Positions 22,772-36,039 of a DNA stretch of 64,000 nt are shown piece by piece. The position numbers were made by a program, and so were the translations under genes. The notes under the pieces are model-generated. The model worked only from the letters and a program-made list of their open reading frames with translations, was not told the DNA's origin and searched no databases. The stretch comes from Hanleya hanleyi (lineage: Eukaryota > Mollusca > Polyplacophora > Lepidopleurida > Hanleyidae). Numbering within the stretch: position 1 is the first letter of the stretch; the number at the start of each line of letters is the position of its first letter. The DNA is taken from assembly GCA_036873755.1 (NCBI GenBank), contig JAVTVY010037275.1, forward strand, positions 62,001 through 126,000, read 5' to 3'.

Positions 22772-22919
22772 GTCAGTCCACTTTTCTCATGTTTCTGACG
22801 AATGTTGAACATGTTGTCTCTTCTAATTGTCCCCTGTCACCCGAAGGGCTGAAGAGGGACTATAGTATTGGGGTCCATCCATCTCTGCATCTGTCCATGT
22901 GTTCGTCTGTGTGACTTCA

Positions 22920-24080
22920 TTTCCAGACAATAACTTTTGAAAAAACTTAACGGATTCTTTTTAAATTTGGTATGTATGTACCTTGCCTCAAGATCTCGCT
23001 TGGGATTGTTTTTTTGCGCTGATCCACCTATAGGTGCTGCCACCCGGAGCCCAAGTTAAATTTTGTATCCGGACAATAACTTTAGAAAAACTGAACAGAT
23101 TCTTTCAAATTTGGTATTTGCTTACCTCGCCTCAAGTTCTCACTTGGGATTGTTTTTCACGCTGATCCGTGTATAGGTGGCACCACTTGGGGGCCAAGTT
23201 GAAATTTTATTTCTGGACAGTAACTTCTGGAAACCTGAAAAGATTAGGACAAATTCAGTAATTGTGAGTACCTAACCAATGGATCTCACTTACTCTCCAT
23301 ATTTGGTACTGAATGTTACGGTTTCAAGCCAAATCAATTGTTTCAACATCAGGGGACTTCAGCTGCTCGGGTTTTCATATTGATTTCATGGTACCAGAAG
23401 TGGAGTGATATCTAGGATACAGATTTAGTCAGCAAGAATTTGTTTACATAGGAACAACAATAAGCACTTCAGCTAGAACTGAAGCTAATTTTCACTGGAT
23501 CCTTTTTTGTCCCTCGCCACATTAGAAACACCGGGCATCCGTAATTCTGTTATTCCGTTACACGTTCTTGTCCAACCAATAACTCGAGAACCATTGAACC
23601 GATTTCAAACTTGCAGAGTGTCTTGACATCGGTGAGAGGACAGTTGTGATTGCTTTTCAGTTACCTGTGTAATCCAAGATGGCCGTCTTCATCGATCTTG
23701 GATTGTCAGCAGTTGGATCTTCACACATTTCTTGTCCGAACAATGACTCTGTAAAATTTTTAACTGATTGACTTCAAACTTGGAGTGTGCCTTGACATTG
23801 GTGAGAGAACAGTTCGGATTGGTTTTCATTTACCTGTGTAATCCAAGGTGGCCGCCATCAGCCATATTGCATTGTCGGAACTTTTCTTGTCTTACCAATA
23901 ACTCGAGAACCATTGAACCGATCGACTTCAAACTTGCAGAGTGTCTTGACATCAGTGAGAGGACGATTGGGATTGCTTTTCAGTTACCTGCGTAATCCAA
24001 GATGGCCACAATTAGCCATCTTGGATTCCAGCAGTTGGATCTTTACACATTTCTTGTCCGACCAATAACTCGAGAACTAT
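22920..24080. repeat. Diverged 147-bp and 155-170-bp tandem repeats ('aagatggcc' type)
   Basis: Part one (about 22920-23230) repeats a 147-bp unit with 'ggacaataac' and 'cttgggattgttttt'. Part two (about 23560-24080) repeats a 155-170-bp unit containing 'cttcaaacttgcagagtg', 'gacatcggtgagagga' and 'aatccaagatggccg'. The second unit occurs again at 31890-32590 in the large intron, so it is a dispersed family. Confidence 0.8.
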
Positions 24081-24407
24081 TCAACATGACCAGCCCACAT
24101 CTACATTTTAAAGGCAAATAATTAAAATAGATGAGGGATTTACATTTTCATCAGTAAAACTTCTTCATATCCGTATATATTTTGTTTAAAACTTAATAAT
24201 TATTAATAAATAATTATAGCATGTGTCTTTAAAAAATGAAGGTTATGCTAAACAACCAATCAAGTGGCAATGGCCTAAGAACTCATTGGATGTGGTATTT
24301 CTTTTGAAAATCATCAGTTCAAAACTACTGGTACCAGTACTTAAGTAGGTTGCTATGTAACGTATCGGTTAACCTTGATCATGATTATGCAACAGCCTGA
24401 AATTACG

Positions 24408-24634
24408 GTAATCCCTCTAATAATTCAATCACATGAAGTGAAATTTCCCACCATAAATCTGGGGGTGATCAAATTTATTAGAACAGGAAGTTGGAAAAAA
24501 AAAACACAGTTCAAAATCATGCAGACATATAATCCTTGAAATGCTTTTAGAGGGTGATCAAATTTATTAGATCACGGATTGAATTTTTCCCCCAAAGAAT
24601 ATTGATGGTGGGGTTTAATTATTAGACAGATTAT
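24408..24634 (-). mobile_element. MITE-like element, family 1, copy 4
   Basis: The left end gtaatccctctaataattca and right end ttaattattagacagattat are inverted repeats. The interior contains 'cataaatctgggggtgatca' and a second 'gatcaaatttattag'. It lies 88 bp upstream of the next acceptor and is opposite in orientation to copies 1 and 2. Confidence 0.85.
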
Positions 24635-24722
24635 TGTATGTTTAATTTTGATCAAATCTGTGTGGGTCGATTGAATCAAATTCGTATCGAGTCAAAGTTC
24701 ATTGTTATTGTTAATTACCCAG

Positions 24723-24883
24723 AAGTCCCAGAGGAGGAAGAGGAAGTGCCTGAAGTGAAGGAGACTCCAGAGGCGCCCAGATTTGTACAAACTTTACAGC
24801 ACCGTACAGTGTTCGAGGGCATGTCCGCCATCTTTGAGTGTGTCGTTACTGGCCGGCCCCAACCCCAGATCACATGGTATCAG
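24723..24883 (+). CDS. Titin-like protein, exon with first half of Ig domain 8
   Basis: A 161-bp exon, phase 1 in and phase 0 out (donor gtatgt at 24884). After a 16-residue acidic linker (VPEEEEEVPEVKETPE) it encodes the A to C strands of an Ig domain starting APRFVQTL at 24773, with the B-strand Cys (AIFECVV) and ITWYQ. The domain is completed by exon 25330-25495 across a phase-0 intron placed right after WYQ, in the C strand. This split position differs from the split in Ig 4. Confidence 0.9.
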
Positions 24884-25329
24884 GTATGTGTTAGGCCATT
24901 TTGGATATGAACTTAATAATTGATTAATTAAATTAATAATTAACCTTTACTCTATCTACTCTACTCAGACTTCGAACTCACCTATTGGGGCTAGAACCTG
25001 GGGCGAGGACTTGGAGACTGACAATAATCAACGGATCATTATGTTATGTCTTCTTCCGTTCGTAACAATTAAGCTTGTCAGATAACAGCTTGAGTTATGG
25101 TCCAACAACCTTGAAAATTCATGGGTATATATATCGTCCACGGGAATCCAAAGAAGCTCATTGATTTTGGGATTAATAGGCCAAAGGTCAAGGTCACAGA
25201 TTAGCCTAAAAATCATTTGAAGATATGCTCTACTGATTTTTGTGTAAGTTAGCACGAAAATGTGGTGTTTATAAAGAGGTTAGATTTTTAGTTCCTGCAT
25301 TTATGACTTTTATGTTTCATCTTCCACAG
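24884..25329 (+). other. Intron splitting Ig domain 8
   Basis: Phase-0 intron with donor gtatgt and acceptor tttcatcttccacag. Nothing else recognised. Confidence 0.87.
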
Positions 25330-25495
25330 GATGGAGTGATCCTCCAGCCGAGCGACCATTTTGTGATCGACCTTCAGGATGGATTGTGTACTCTTATCAT
25401 CCCAAACGTCGCCGAGATAGACGAGGCCGAATATATGTGTGAGGCGAAGAACGAAGCCGGCGTAGCCACAACCTGGGCCGAACTCCTCATCCAAA
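25330..25495 (+). CDS. Titin-like protein, exon with second half of Ig domain 8
   Basis: A 166-bp exon that continues WYQ|DGVILQPSDHF and ends with the F-strand motif DEAEYMC (Ala where Gly is usual) and a G strand TTWAELLIQ. Both cysteines of Ig 8 are present. Phase 0 in, phase 1 out; donor gtaaga at 25496. The final base 'a' can join either the exon at 38303 (giving Lys) or the exon at 46663 (giving Asn), both in frame. This makes it the likely branch point between a short and a long isoform. Confidence 0.9.
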
Positions 25496-28225
25496 GTAAG
25501 ACTCTGGACAGCTTGCCTTTCCAGCCTTCTTCTCCTAGAGAGCTCCTCCCTCGCAGTGTGTTCTCCCAGCGCTGCAGAGATTATTCTAGCTTGTTTGCAT
25601 CTCATCCATCGATGGGTGCTGGCATGCGCAGGGCTGAAAAATTTTCAGGCTCGGTATTGGTCGAAAATAGAACGTATAAGATGACTGTTTTTAGTTACCA
25701 TGACAATGAGTGTCAGTTTTGACCGTTGTTCACGTCTTAGTAGAACTATGGTGCGGACTTCAAATTTCCGGAAACTGAATATGACAAATTTGAGAAATAT
25801 CTGCTAAAACCATGACGTATATTCATATGACAAGGGTTAGAAAAGCTACAGTTTACTGCCTTTCCTTATAACACTGCCATCCACTGGCATGATGAATGGA
25901 GGTCAGAACTGAAATGTTCAGTACTCCGCCTTATTTAAAGTGCTACAGGAAGTTGTAAATATGAAATATTTTGGTTACCATAGTAATCTGTTCGGCTTCA
26001 TCAGCATGTTTTTCTGGATCCCCCTGTCCATAAAGATGACGCGCTATAACATGTCACGAGACATTGGAATAACTATTTATTTTCTGGCTGTCCGGCTGTA
26101 GTAACTTGGGCTTGTATTGTTGGATGACTGCCATGGCTTGGCTGATTGTTAAAGCTGGTCTTTTTATGTCTTTTTGGCAGCAAGCTGTTTTTTTCCAGCA
26201 TGGATATTTGTATATATTGTGAGAAAAGATACGTCACAGTGTTACGGTGACGTGCAGACTTCCATATTGAAATGTTATCATACATTGACACAAACCGGAT
26301 CTTGGTGCTGACTGGTCTAGATATACAGACAGTTTACACTTTCGTTAAATGCTCCACTTGACTCCCGGAGTTATTTCCCCTGACGTAACATCTACACTAG
26401 ACCCATAAACTTCAGGGAGCCAAGCTGTAGTCTACTTTCGACCCTTTTTGAGGGCATATCTTTCGAAGACAAATGTTATTTAGCGATATTGTAAGAAAAC
26501 TTAGGTCCAGTGACCTTGACCTTGATGTTTTTTTAATCATAATGTTTTATGAAAACACTGCCAAATTAGGAATGTTGTTAAATGGCTATTTTTTTAATTT
26601 TTACATATTTGATCTACATGTTGTCCACAGTGTTGCAAGAAAATAACCGAATAATTTATTTCTTCAAATTCTAGAAATTCATTAATAATCCTAATATAAG
26701 ACAGATAATGGACCTAGTGCTATTCTATTTCTGCTCAGAATTGTCAGATTAATAATTAAGATTAAGGTTGAAATCTATTTGACCATCATCTTATTAGGTA
26801 ATTCTTGAAGCATGAAACAACCATGATAGAAATGCTATGCAGACTTTAATTTGTACTATTTTTTTGTTTTCAAAGTAGTGAAATCTGTTATTGTAGCAAT
26901 AAACATTGTTTGAAAACGGATACACAGTTGTAGTGGTTGTTTCTCCTGCATGGTTTGCAGTGTGTGCTCCTGCATGTGTGTCCGTGTTCAATCAATGTTT
27001 TCCTCACCTGTTTATACAGGCAAACTTGTCACGTCTTTCAACCCCAAAGGAGGTGTGATGTTTACATGCAAAAAATTCCTTTGTGTGTGATGGTAATGTA
27101 GGCGATTTTCTTTTTGATTGAGAACCTGCCAAATTTTCAATTTTCTTGAAGTTTACATAGTGAAATATCAGCCTCGAAACAGTTGTGATCTTCAATTACA
27201 TAAAAATAGAGATATGATTGATAAAAATGTACTCCCTGGCCTATTTTGATGTTTTTAAGGCTTTTATAATAGGATTTTCTCTTGTACAAAAAATATGACA
27301 CCTCAAACAAAAGTTATATTTTCACACAATCTAGAAAGTTTGACAATTGGAAAGAACCAATAATGGTTTTGCTTTATTTGTTTTATACCATTGAAAATCA
27401 TTCCTAAACATGGCTCAATAATATCAAAATAGGCTCGGAAGCATACTTTGATCGTTCGTAAATCCATTTTTATGAAACTGAGGAGTGCAATGTTTTGGAG
27501 GCTAAAATATGTAACATCAAGAAATATGTAATTTTGCAAAAAAAAACACAAAACAATACCGTCACAGATAAAGGAGTTGTTTTGTAAGTAAACATTACAT
27601 ATCCTTTCCTATTACGATGACATAGTTTATTTCCAATCTGCAAGACTTGGCAGCCATTTTGTCACATGAGTTATGCTGTATAATTCCTTTCACTAAGTAT
27701 TTTTCAATCAAACTGACTATGAAAGAGTCGATTATTTGAAAAGGTTTCTCTGCTTTCTATCATGCTAGGTCTTCAGTGAAATTGGGGAATTTACTATGTA
27801 CAGCAAATTAACAGCACAGCAGGGTTATGTGACAAGATGGCTGCAAAATTTGTCTGATTTACAGATCTTGACTGCCAATGAGAATGCCCTATAGGATTAA
27901 TTAGTAATCCTGTTTAATCTCATATGACCAACTGGTAATCCTATTGGATTAACTAGTAATCCTATTGCATTAACTAGCAACCCTATAGGATTTAACCAAT
28001 GGCCTATTAGAATGGTGAAATGATGCGTGGTGATGGAGTCTATGGTTGTTTCATGTCAAGTATAAAGTATAACCCCAATTATGATTATTCTACTCCCTCA
28101 GACAATGGGATAGTTGGCAAATTTGGTATGATGCTGGCCAAAGACAACAACTGAAAAAAGTTGAAAATATATACCGAACACATCTTTCATCGCAAGCACA
28201 TTCAACAAGAAATAATGTTAGGTGG

Positions 28226-28471
28226 GGTAAAATCATCCAATAATTCAATCACAGGAAGTGAAATTTTCCACCATAAAATCTGGGCTTGATCCAATTTAAC
28301 AGAACAACCTGTTGACAATATGGTCCAATATCAACCAGATCATTCCCTATTTCTTTGTTCTTCTAATGATTTAAGAAGTTTATCAAATTTATTGGAATGT
28401 CTGATTGAAGTGTGCCGATAAAAATTGGGGGTGATTGAATTATGATAGGGTGATGAATTATTGAAGGAACT
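28226..28471 (-). mobile_element. MITE-like element, family 1, copy 5 (diverged)
   Basis: Recognised by 'aataattcaatcacaggaag' plus 'ccaccataaaatctgggctt' and, at the other end, 'gggggtgattgaattatgat'. The right end is degraded. Confidence 0.75.
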
Positions 28472-29049
28472 GCCATGGTTTGTCAGTCAAAATCTTTGTG
28501 TCTCATAACTGCTCAGCAGAATCTTCTGCTTGCACAAAATTAACCCTTTAACAATAGATAATAGAGCCACACCGATAGCACCAGCTGCTGCATTGAGACA
28601 TGGCTCACAGTGGTTCATTCATCCACTTTCTTTCTTATCTCATTGGCATGGAGCAAGTTTCTTAACTATTGACAACTGGTGTAAATATGATAACCGTGGA
28701 TCGAATTATCATAGTATTCCAAGATAGGACCAGTAATCTTAAATTTATGATAATTTTGGCAACTTCAGGTCGAAATTAGTCCCTGATTAAAAATATTTCT
28801 AGACTGAACAGATAGGGAAAGAGTGGAAGAATGAACCGCTGTGAGCATTGCATCTGCTGGTCCGGGATTTGACATGTGTTTAGGAATATATACATGTATA
28901 AATGAAGGATTGATCTTGCACATATTCACCTACCATAACCGTGGTAACATATACATTAACAATTAGAGAAGCTTGGAATGAAGGCAGCCAGTGGTATTGA
29001 TAGACAAAACTAAGCGATCACATACCATATAGAACTTTCTCACCAACAG

Positions 29050-31430
29050 GTAAAGATAATGACATAGACAGACTATGACAGGCTAGGATAATGACATAGA
29101 CTGACTCTGATAGATTAAGATTTTGACATACATGTAGACTGAGTGATAGGCTAAGACATAGACTGATTCTGATAGGCTAAGATAATGACATAGACTGCCT
29201 ATGATAGGCTAAGATAATGACATAGACAGACTCTGATGGGCTAAGATAATGACAGACTATGATAGGCTAAGATAATGAGATAGACTGACTCTGATAGGGT
29301 AAGATAATGAGATAGACTGATTCTAATAGGGTAAGGTAATGAGATAGACTGATTCTGATAGGCTAAGATAATGAGATAGACTGATTCTGATAGGCTAAGA
29401 TAATGAGATAGACTGATTCTGATAGGCTAAGATAATGACATAGACAGACTCTGATAGGCTAAGATAATGAGATAGACTGATTCTGATAGGCTAAGATAAT
29501 GTCATAGACTGTCTGATAGGCTAAGCTAATGTCATAGACTGTCTGATAGGCTAAGATAATGTCATAGACTGATAGGCTAAGATAATGTCAGACTGTCCGA
29601 TAGGCTAAGATAATGTCATAGACTGTCTGATAGGCTAAGATAATGACATAGACTGTCTGATAGGCTAAGATAATGACAGACTGACTCTGATAGGCTAAGA
29701 TAATGACAGACTGTCTCTGATAGGCTAAGACAATGAAAGAGATCGTCTGATAGACTAATATAATGAGATAGACTGACTCTCATAGTCTAAGATAATGACA
29801 TAGATTGACTCTGATAGGCTAAGATAATGAGATAGACTGGCTGATAGGCTAAGATAATGACAGACTGATTTTGATAGAGTAAGATAATGGCATAGACAGG
29901 CTGATAGGCTAAGATAATGACAGACTGATTTTGATAGAGTAGGATAATGGCATAGACTGACTGATAATTATATAGATGGACTCTGATGGACCATGATAAT
30001 GACAGACTGACTCTGATAGGCTAAGATAGATAATGAGATAGACTGACTGATAGGCTAAGATAGATAATGACATAGACTGATTCTGATAGGCTAAGATAAT
30101 GAGAGACTGATTCTGATAGGCTAAGATAATACAGCATAGACAGACTCACAGTAGGCTAAGATAATGAGATAGACTGATTCCTGATAAGAGGCTAAGGTAA
30201 TGAGATAGACTGATTATAGTAGGCTAGGTAATGAGATAGACTGATTCTGATAGGGTAAGATAATGAGATAGACTGATTCTGATAGGGAGTAAGATAATGA
30301 GATAGACTGATTCTGATAGGCTAAGGAGTAATGACATAGACAGACTATGACAGGCTAGGATAATGACATAGACTGACTCTGATAGATTAAGATTTTGACA
30401 TACATGTAGACTGAGTGATAGGCTAAGACATAGACTGATTCTGATAGGCTAAGATAATGACATAGACTGCCTATGATAGGCTAAGATAATGACATAGACA
30501 GACTCTGATGGGCTAAGATAATGACAGACTATGATAGGCTAAGATAATGAGATAGACTGACTCTGATAGGGTAAGATAATGAGATAGACTGATTCTAATA
30601 GGGTAAGGTAATGAGATAGACTGATTCTGATAGGCTAAGATAATGAGATAGACTGATTCTGATAGGCTAAGATAATGAGATAGACTGATTCTGATAGGCT
30701 AAGATAATGACATAGACAGACTCTGATAGGCTAAGATAATGAGATAGACTGATTCTGATAGGCTAAGATAATGTCATAGACTGTCTGATAGGCTAAGCTA
30801 ATGTCATAGACTGTCTGATAGGCTAAGATAATGTCATAGACTGATAGGCTAAGATAATGTCAGACTGTCCGATAGGCTAAGATAATGTCATAGACTGTCT
30901 GATAGGCTAAGATAATGACATAGACTGTCTGATAGGCTAAGATAATGACAGACTGACTCTGATAGGCTAAGATAATGACAGACTGTCTCTGATAGGCTAA
31001 GACAATGAAAGAGATCGTCTGATAGACTAATATAATGAGATAGACTGACTCTCATAGTCTAAGATAATGACATAGATTGACTCTGATAGGCTAAGATAAT
31101 GAGATAGACTGGCTGATAGGCTAAGATAATGACAGACTGATTTTGATAGAGTAATATAATGGCATAGACTGATTTTGATTGAGTAAGATAATGACATAGA
31201 CTGACTGATAATTATATAGATGGACTCCGATGGACCATGATAATGACAGACTGACTCTGATAGGCTAAGATAACGACAGAGGCTGACTGTCATAGGCTAA
31301 GATTTTGACATTGACTGATAGGCTATGATGATGACATAGTCTGACTCTGATAGGCTAAGATAATCATGTAGACTGACTGACAGGTTTTGATGTTGACCTA
31401 GATTGACATTGAAAGGCCCACATTTAATCT
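29050..31430. repeat. Minisatellite, about 26-34-bp unit (gataggctaagataatgaca)
   Basis: The unit is gataggctaagataatgaca followed by tagactgattct, with frequent internal deletions. The block 29061-29880 recurs at 30333-31152 with constant offset 1272 and no difference that I found by eye. The stretch between (about 30,117-30,332) is unusually ragged. Confidence 0.9.
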
Positions 31431-31890
31431 GATGTCTGACATTGACCTAGATTGATGTCTATATGCTCTGATATTGACGCTGATGGACTCTGATGTTGAC
31501 CCAAATTGACACTGGTAAAATGAATATTAACCCAGACTAACTGATAGATAGGCTCTCATATTGACCTAGGATTGACACACATGTCTGATGTTGACAAAAA
31601 TTGATACTGATTGGCTCTGATATTGACCTAGATTGACACCAATAAGCTCTGATATTGACCTAGATTGACACCAATAAGCTCTGATATTGACCTAGATTGA
31701 CACCGATAACCTCTGATATTGACCTAGGATTGAGATAGGTCTGATTTTGACCTAGATTAATGCTGATATTCCCTGGCCTATCCTAAGAATATTAAAGTCT
31801 TTGACATTGACCTAGATTAATACCTGTATGCTCAGATATTGACCCAGGTTGACACTGGTAGGCTCTGATTGTCCCCCACTACTTAGTAGC
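31430..31890. repeat. Diverged minisatellite (gatattgacctagattgaca)
   Basis: Irregular copies of 'gatattgacctagattgaca' with spacer 'ccaataagctct' or 'ctgataggctct'. This core is shared with the 96-bp array downstream. Confidence 0.8.
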
Positions 31891-32590
31891 GAGAGTCAGT
31901 CCATGTGCAATCCAATTGGATTTTGAACAGATCTTGTTCGGACAATAATTTGAGAATGATTCAACCGATCCACTTCATACCTGGCGAGTACCTTGACATA
32001 AGAGAGGACGATTGGGATTCCTTCTTAAGGACGTGCATGATCCAATATGGCCACCATCAGCCATATTGGATTTTATTGGATTTTAACCAGTTTGATTTTG
32101 TGTGGACAATAACTGGAGTACGATTCAACTGATCTATTGCAAACTTGGGGAGTGCCTTGACATTTGGTGAGATGACGGTTGGGATTGTGTTTCATGGACG
32201 TGCATAATCCAATTTGGCTGCCATGCATCAGTGATATTGGATTATGTTGCATTTTAAGAAGTTGATCTTGTCGGGACAAAATACATGTACTAGAATGATT
32301 CAACTGATCGAGAGTGGCTTGACACCGGCGAGAGGACGGTTCGGATTGCTTTTCAGTTACCTGTGTTATCCAAAATGGCTACCATCAGCCATTTGATACA
32401 CATTTCTTGTCTGACCAATAACTCAAGAACTATTAAACTGATCGACTTCAAACTTGGAGAGTGCCTTGACATCAGTGAAAAGACGGTTGGGATTGCTTTT
32501 CAGTTAACTGTGTAATCCAAGATGGCCACCGCCGGCCATCTTGGATTTTCAACAGTTGAATCTTGTTTGGACAATAACTCAAACTATTTC
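31890..32590. repeat. Second block of 150-165-bp 'aagatggcc' repeats
   Basis: About four copies of the unit found at 23560-24080 ('gccttgacatcagtgaaaag', 'gtgtaatccaagatggccac'). It interrupts the surrounding minisatellites. Confidence 0.8.
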
Positions 32591-32639
32591 AAAATCATAC
32601 TCTCAATCAATGATATGGGATATCATCGACCAATCAATG

Positions 32640-35100
32640 ATATCGGATATGGGTCATGTTGAACTAGACAGACACTCATTATATCTGATATGGACCTAGA
32701 TTGACACTGATACGCTCTGATATTGGCCTAGATTGACACTGATAGGCTGTCATATTGACCTAGACAGACACTAACTATCTCTGATATGGACCTAGATTGA
32801 CACTGTCATGGTCTGATATTGGCCTAGATTGACACTGATAGGCTGTCATATTGACCTAGACAGACACTAACTATCTCTGATATGGACCTAGATTGACACT
32901 GTCATGGTCTGATATTGGCCTAGATTGACACTGATAGGCTGTCATATTGACCTAGACAGACACTAACTATCTCTGATATGGACCTAGATTGACACTGTCA
33001 TGGTCTGATATTGGCCTAGATTGACACTGATAGGCTGTCATATTGACCTAGACAGACACTAACTATCTCTGATATGGACCTAGATTGACACTGTCATGGT
33101 CTGATATTGGCCTAGATTGACACTGATAGGCTGTCATATTGACCTAGACAGACACTAACTATCTCTGATATGGACCTAGATTGACACTGTCATGGTCTGA
33201 TATTGGCCTAGATTGACACTGATAGGCTGTCATATTGACCTAGACAGACACTAACTATCTCTGATATGGACCTAGATTGACACTGTCATGGTCTGATATT
33301 GGCCTAGATTGACACTGATAGGCTGTCATATTGACCTAGACAGACACTAACTATCTCTGATATGGACCTAGATTGACACTGTCATGGTCTGATATTGGCC
33401 TAGATTGACACTGATAGGCTGTCATATTGACCTAGACAGACACTAACTATCTCTGATATGGACCTAGATTGACACTGTCATGGTCTGATATTGGCCTAGA
33501 TTGACACTGATAGGCTGTCATATTGACCTAGACAGACACTAACTATCTCTGATATGGACCTAGATTGACACTGTCATGGTCTGATATTGGCCTAGATTGA
33601 CACTGATAGGCTGTCATATTGACCTAGACAGACACTAACTATCTCTGATATGGACCTAGATTGACACTGTTATGGTCTGATATTGGTCTAGATTGACACT
33701 GATAGGCTGTCATATTGACCTAGACAGACACTAATTTTCTCTGATATGGACCTAGATTGACACTGTTATGCACTGATATTGGCCTAGATTGACACTGATA
33801 GGCTGTCATATTGACCTAGACAGACACTAACTATCTCTGGATATGGACCTAGATTGACACTTGTTATGGTCTGATATTGGTCTAGATTGACACCGATAGG
33901 CTGTCATATTGACTCCAGATGCAGACACTAATTATCTGGTGATATGGACCTAGATTGACACTGTTATGCTCTGATATTGGCCTAGATTGACACTGATAGG
34001 CTGTCATATTGACCTAGACAGACACTAATTATCTCTGATATGGACCTAGATTGACACTGTTATGGTCTGATATTGGTCTGAATTGACACTGATAGGCTGT
34101 CATATTGACCTAGACAGACACTAACTATCTCTGATATGGACCTAGATTGACACTGTTATGGTCTGATATTGGTCTGAATTGACACTGATAGGCTGTCATA
34201 TTGACCTAGACAGACACTAACTATCTCTGATATGGACCTAGATTGACACTGTTATGGTCTGATATTGGTCTAGATTGACACTGATAGGCTGTCATATTGA
34301 CCTAGACAGACACTAACTATCTCTGATATGGACCTAGATTGACACTGTTATGCTCTGATATTGGCCTAGATTGACACTGATAGGCTGTCATATTGACTTA
34401 GACAGACACTAATTATCTCTGATATGGACCTAGATTGACACTGTTATGGTCTGATATTGGTCTAGATTGACACTGATAGGCTGTCATATTGACCTAGACA
34501 GACACTAATTATCTCTGATATGGACCTAGATTGACACTGTTATGCTCTGATATTGGCCTAGATTGACACTGATAGGCTGTCATATTGACCTAGACAGACA
34601 CTAACTATCTCTGATATGGACCTAGATTGACACTGTTATGGTCTGATATTGGTCTAGATTGACACTGATAGGCTGTCATATTGACCTAGACAGACACTAA
34701 TTATCTGTGATATGGACCTAGATTGACACTGTTATGCTCTGATATTGGCCTAGATTGACACTGATAGGCTGTCATATTGACCTAGACAGAAACTAATTAT
34801 CTCTGATATGGACCTAGATTGACACTGTTATGGTCTGATATTGGTCTGAATTGACACTGATAGGCTGTCATATTGACCTAGACAGACACTAACTATCTCT
34901 GATATGGACCTAGATTGACACTGTTATGGTCTGATATTGGTCTGAATTGACACTGATAGGCTGTCATATTGACCTAGACAGACACTAACTATCTCTGATA
35001 TGGACCTAGATTGACACTGTTATGGTCTGATATTGGTCTAGATTGACACTGATAGGCTGTCATATTGACCTAGACAGACACTAATTATCTCTGATATTGG
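32640..35100. repeat. 96-bp minisatellite, about 25 copies
   Basis: Each 96-bp unit is made of three related pieces of about 32 bp ending in 'tagattgacact' or 'tagacagacact'. Copies from 32,680 to 33,660 are almost identical ('gtcatggtctgat' type). From 33,660 onward many copies alternate 'gttatggtctg' and 'gttatgctctg' types, a 192-bp dimer. A cluster of odd single-base insertions lies at 33,838-33,945. Confidence 0.93.
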
Positions 35101-35690
35101 CCTAGATTGATATGATTAGGCTCTGATATTGACCTAAGATTGACACACAGGCCTGTTGACACTGATAGTCTTTGATGTTGGCCTAGATTGGCACTCAGTT
35201 CTGAAGTTATTAGATTTCTGACATTGACCTAAATTGATACTGATAGGCTTTGGTATAGACCTAACAGCATGATATGTTAGTGGGACAGCACTATAAAATG
35301 GCAGCATTAGATCTGCTCTGTTACAAGTAGGTACAGGCTCTGATATTAACATAGATTGACAAATGTAAGCTCTGATGTTGATCTAGTTTGAAAATGATGG
35401 GCTCTCATATTGACCTACATTGACACTGTTAGGCTCAGATATTGACCTAGATTGACAATGATACTGCCTGATATTGACCTAGATTGACACTGATAGACTC
35501 AGATATTGACCTATATTGACAGTAATAGTGCCTCATATTGACCTTGATTGACAGTGGTAGTGTCCTATATTGACCTCGATTGACACTGACAGGCTCAGAT
35601 ATTGACCTAGATTGACAGTAATTGTCTGACATTGACCTAGATTGATAATGATATAAGACTCTGAAATTGACCTAGGTTGACACTGATGAT
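35100..35690. repeat. Diverged remnant of the same minisatellite family
   Basis: Scattered 'gatattgacctagattgaca' copies at irregular spacing of 30-60 bp, with short unique pieces between them. Confidence 0.75.
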
Positions 35691-35697
35691 GATATAT

Positions 35698-35985
35698 AGG
35701 TAGAGATCAGATAATGACAGATCGTCAGGTAGAGATCAGACAATGACAGATTGTCAGGTAGAGATCAGATAATGACAGATTGTCAGGTAGAGATCAGATA
35801 ATGACAGATCGTCAGGTAGAGATCAGACAATGACAGATTGTCAGGTAGAGATCAGATAATGACAGATCGTCAGGTAGAGATCAGACAATGACAGATTGTC
35901 AGGTAGAGATCAGATAATGACAGATTGTCAGGTAGAGATCAGATAATGACAGATTGCCAGGTAGAGATCAGATAATGACAGATTG
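35698..35985. repeat. 29-bp minisatellite, about 10 copies
   Basis: The unit is ggtagagatcagataatgac followed by agattgtca; variants have 'gacaatg' or 'gatcgtca'. The array is head-to-tail with no unique spacers. Confidence 0.93.
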
Positions 35986-36039
35986 TAGATGGATGCTGAT
36001 AGGCTGCAATAACGGCATGGATTCTCTCAGAAAATGAAA

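Larger units (their letters stand above)
22772..24722 (+). other. Intron
   Basis: Phase-1 intron with donor gtcagt and acceptor gttaattacccag. It contains two blocks of diverged tandem repeats (22920-24080) and family-1 element copy 4 (24408-24634). Confidence 0.82.

Noticed and set aside
31905..32132. 75-codon ORF in the large intron
   Set aside because: Translation of the dispersed 'aagatggcc' repeat; no evidence of coding.
35698..35985. CRISPR-like 29-bp direct repeats
   Set aside because: Units are head-to-tail without unique spacers, and the context is a eukaryotic intron. It is a minisatellite.
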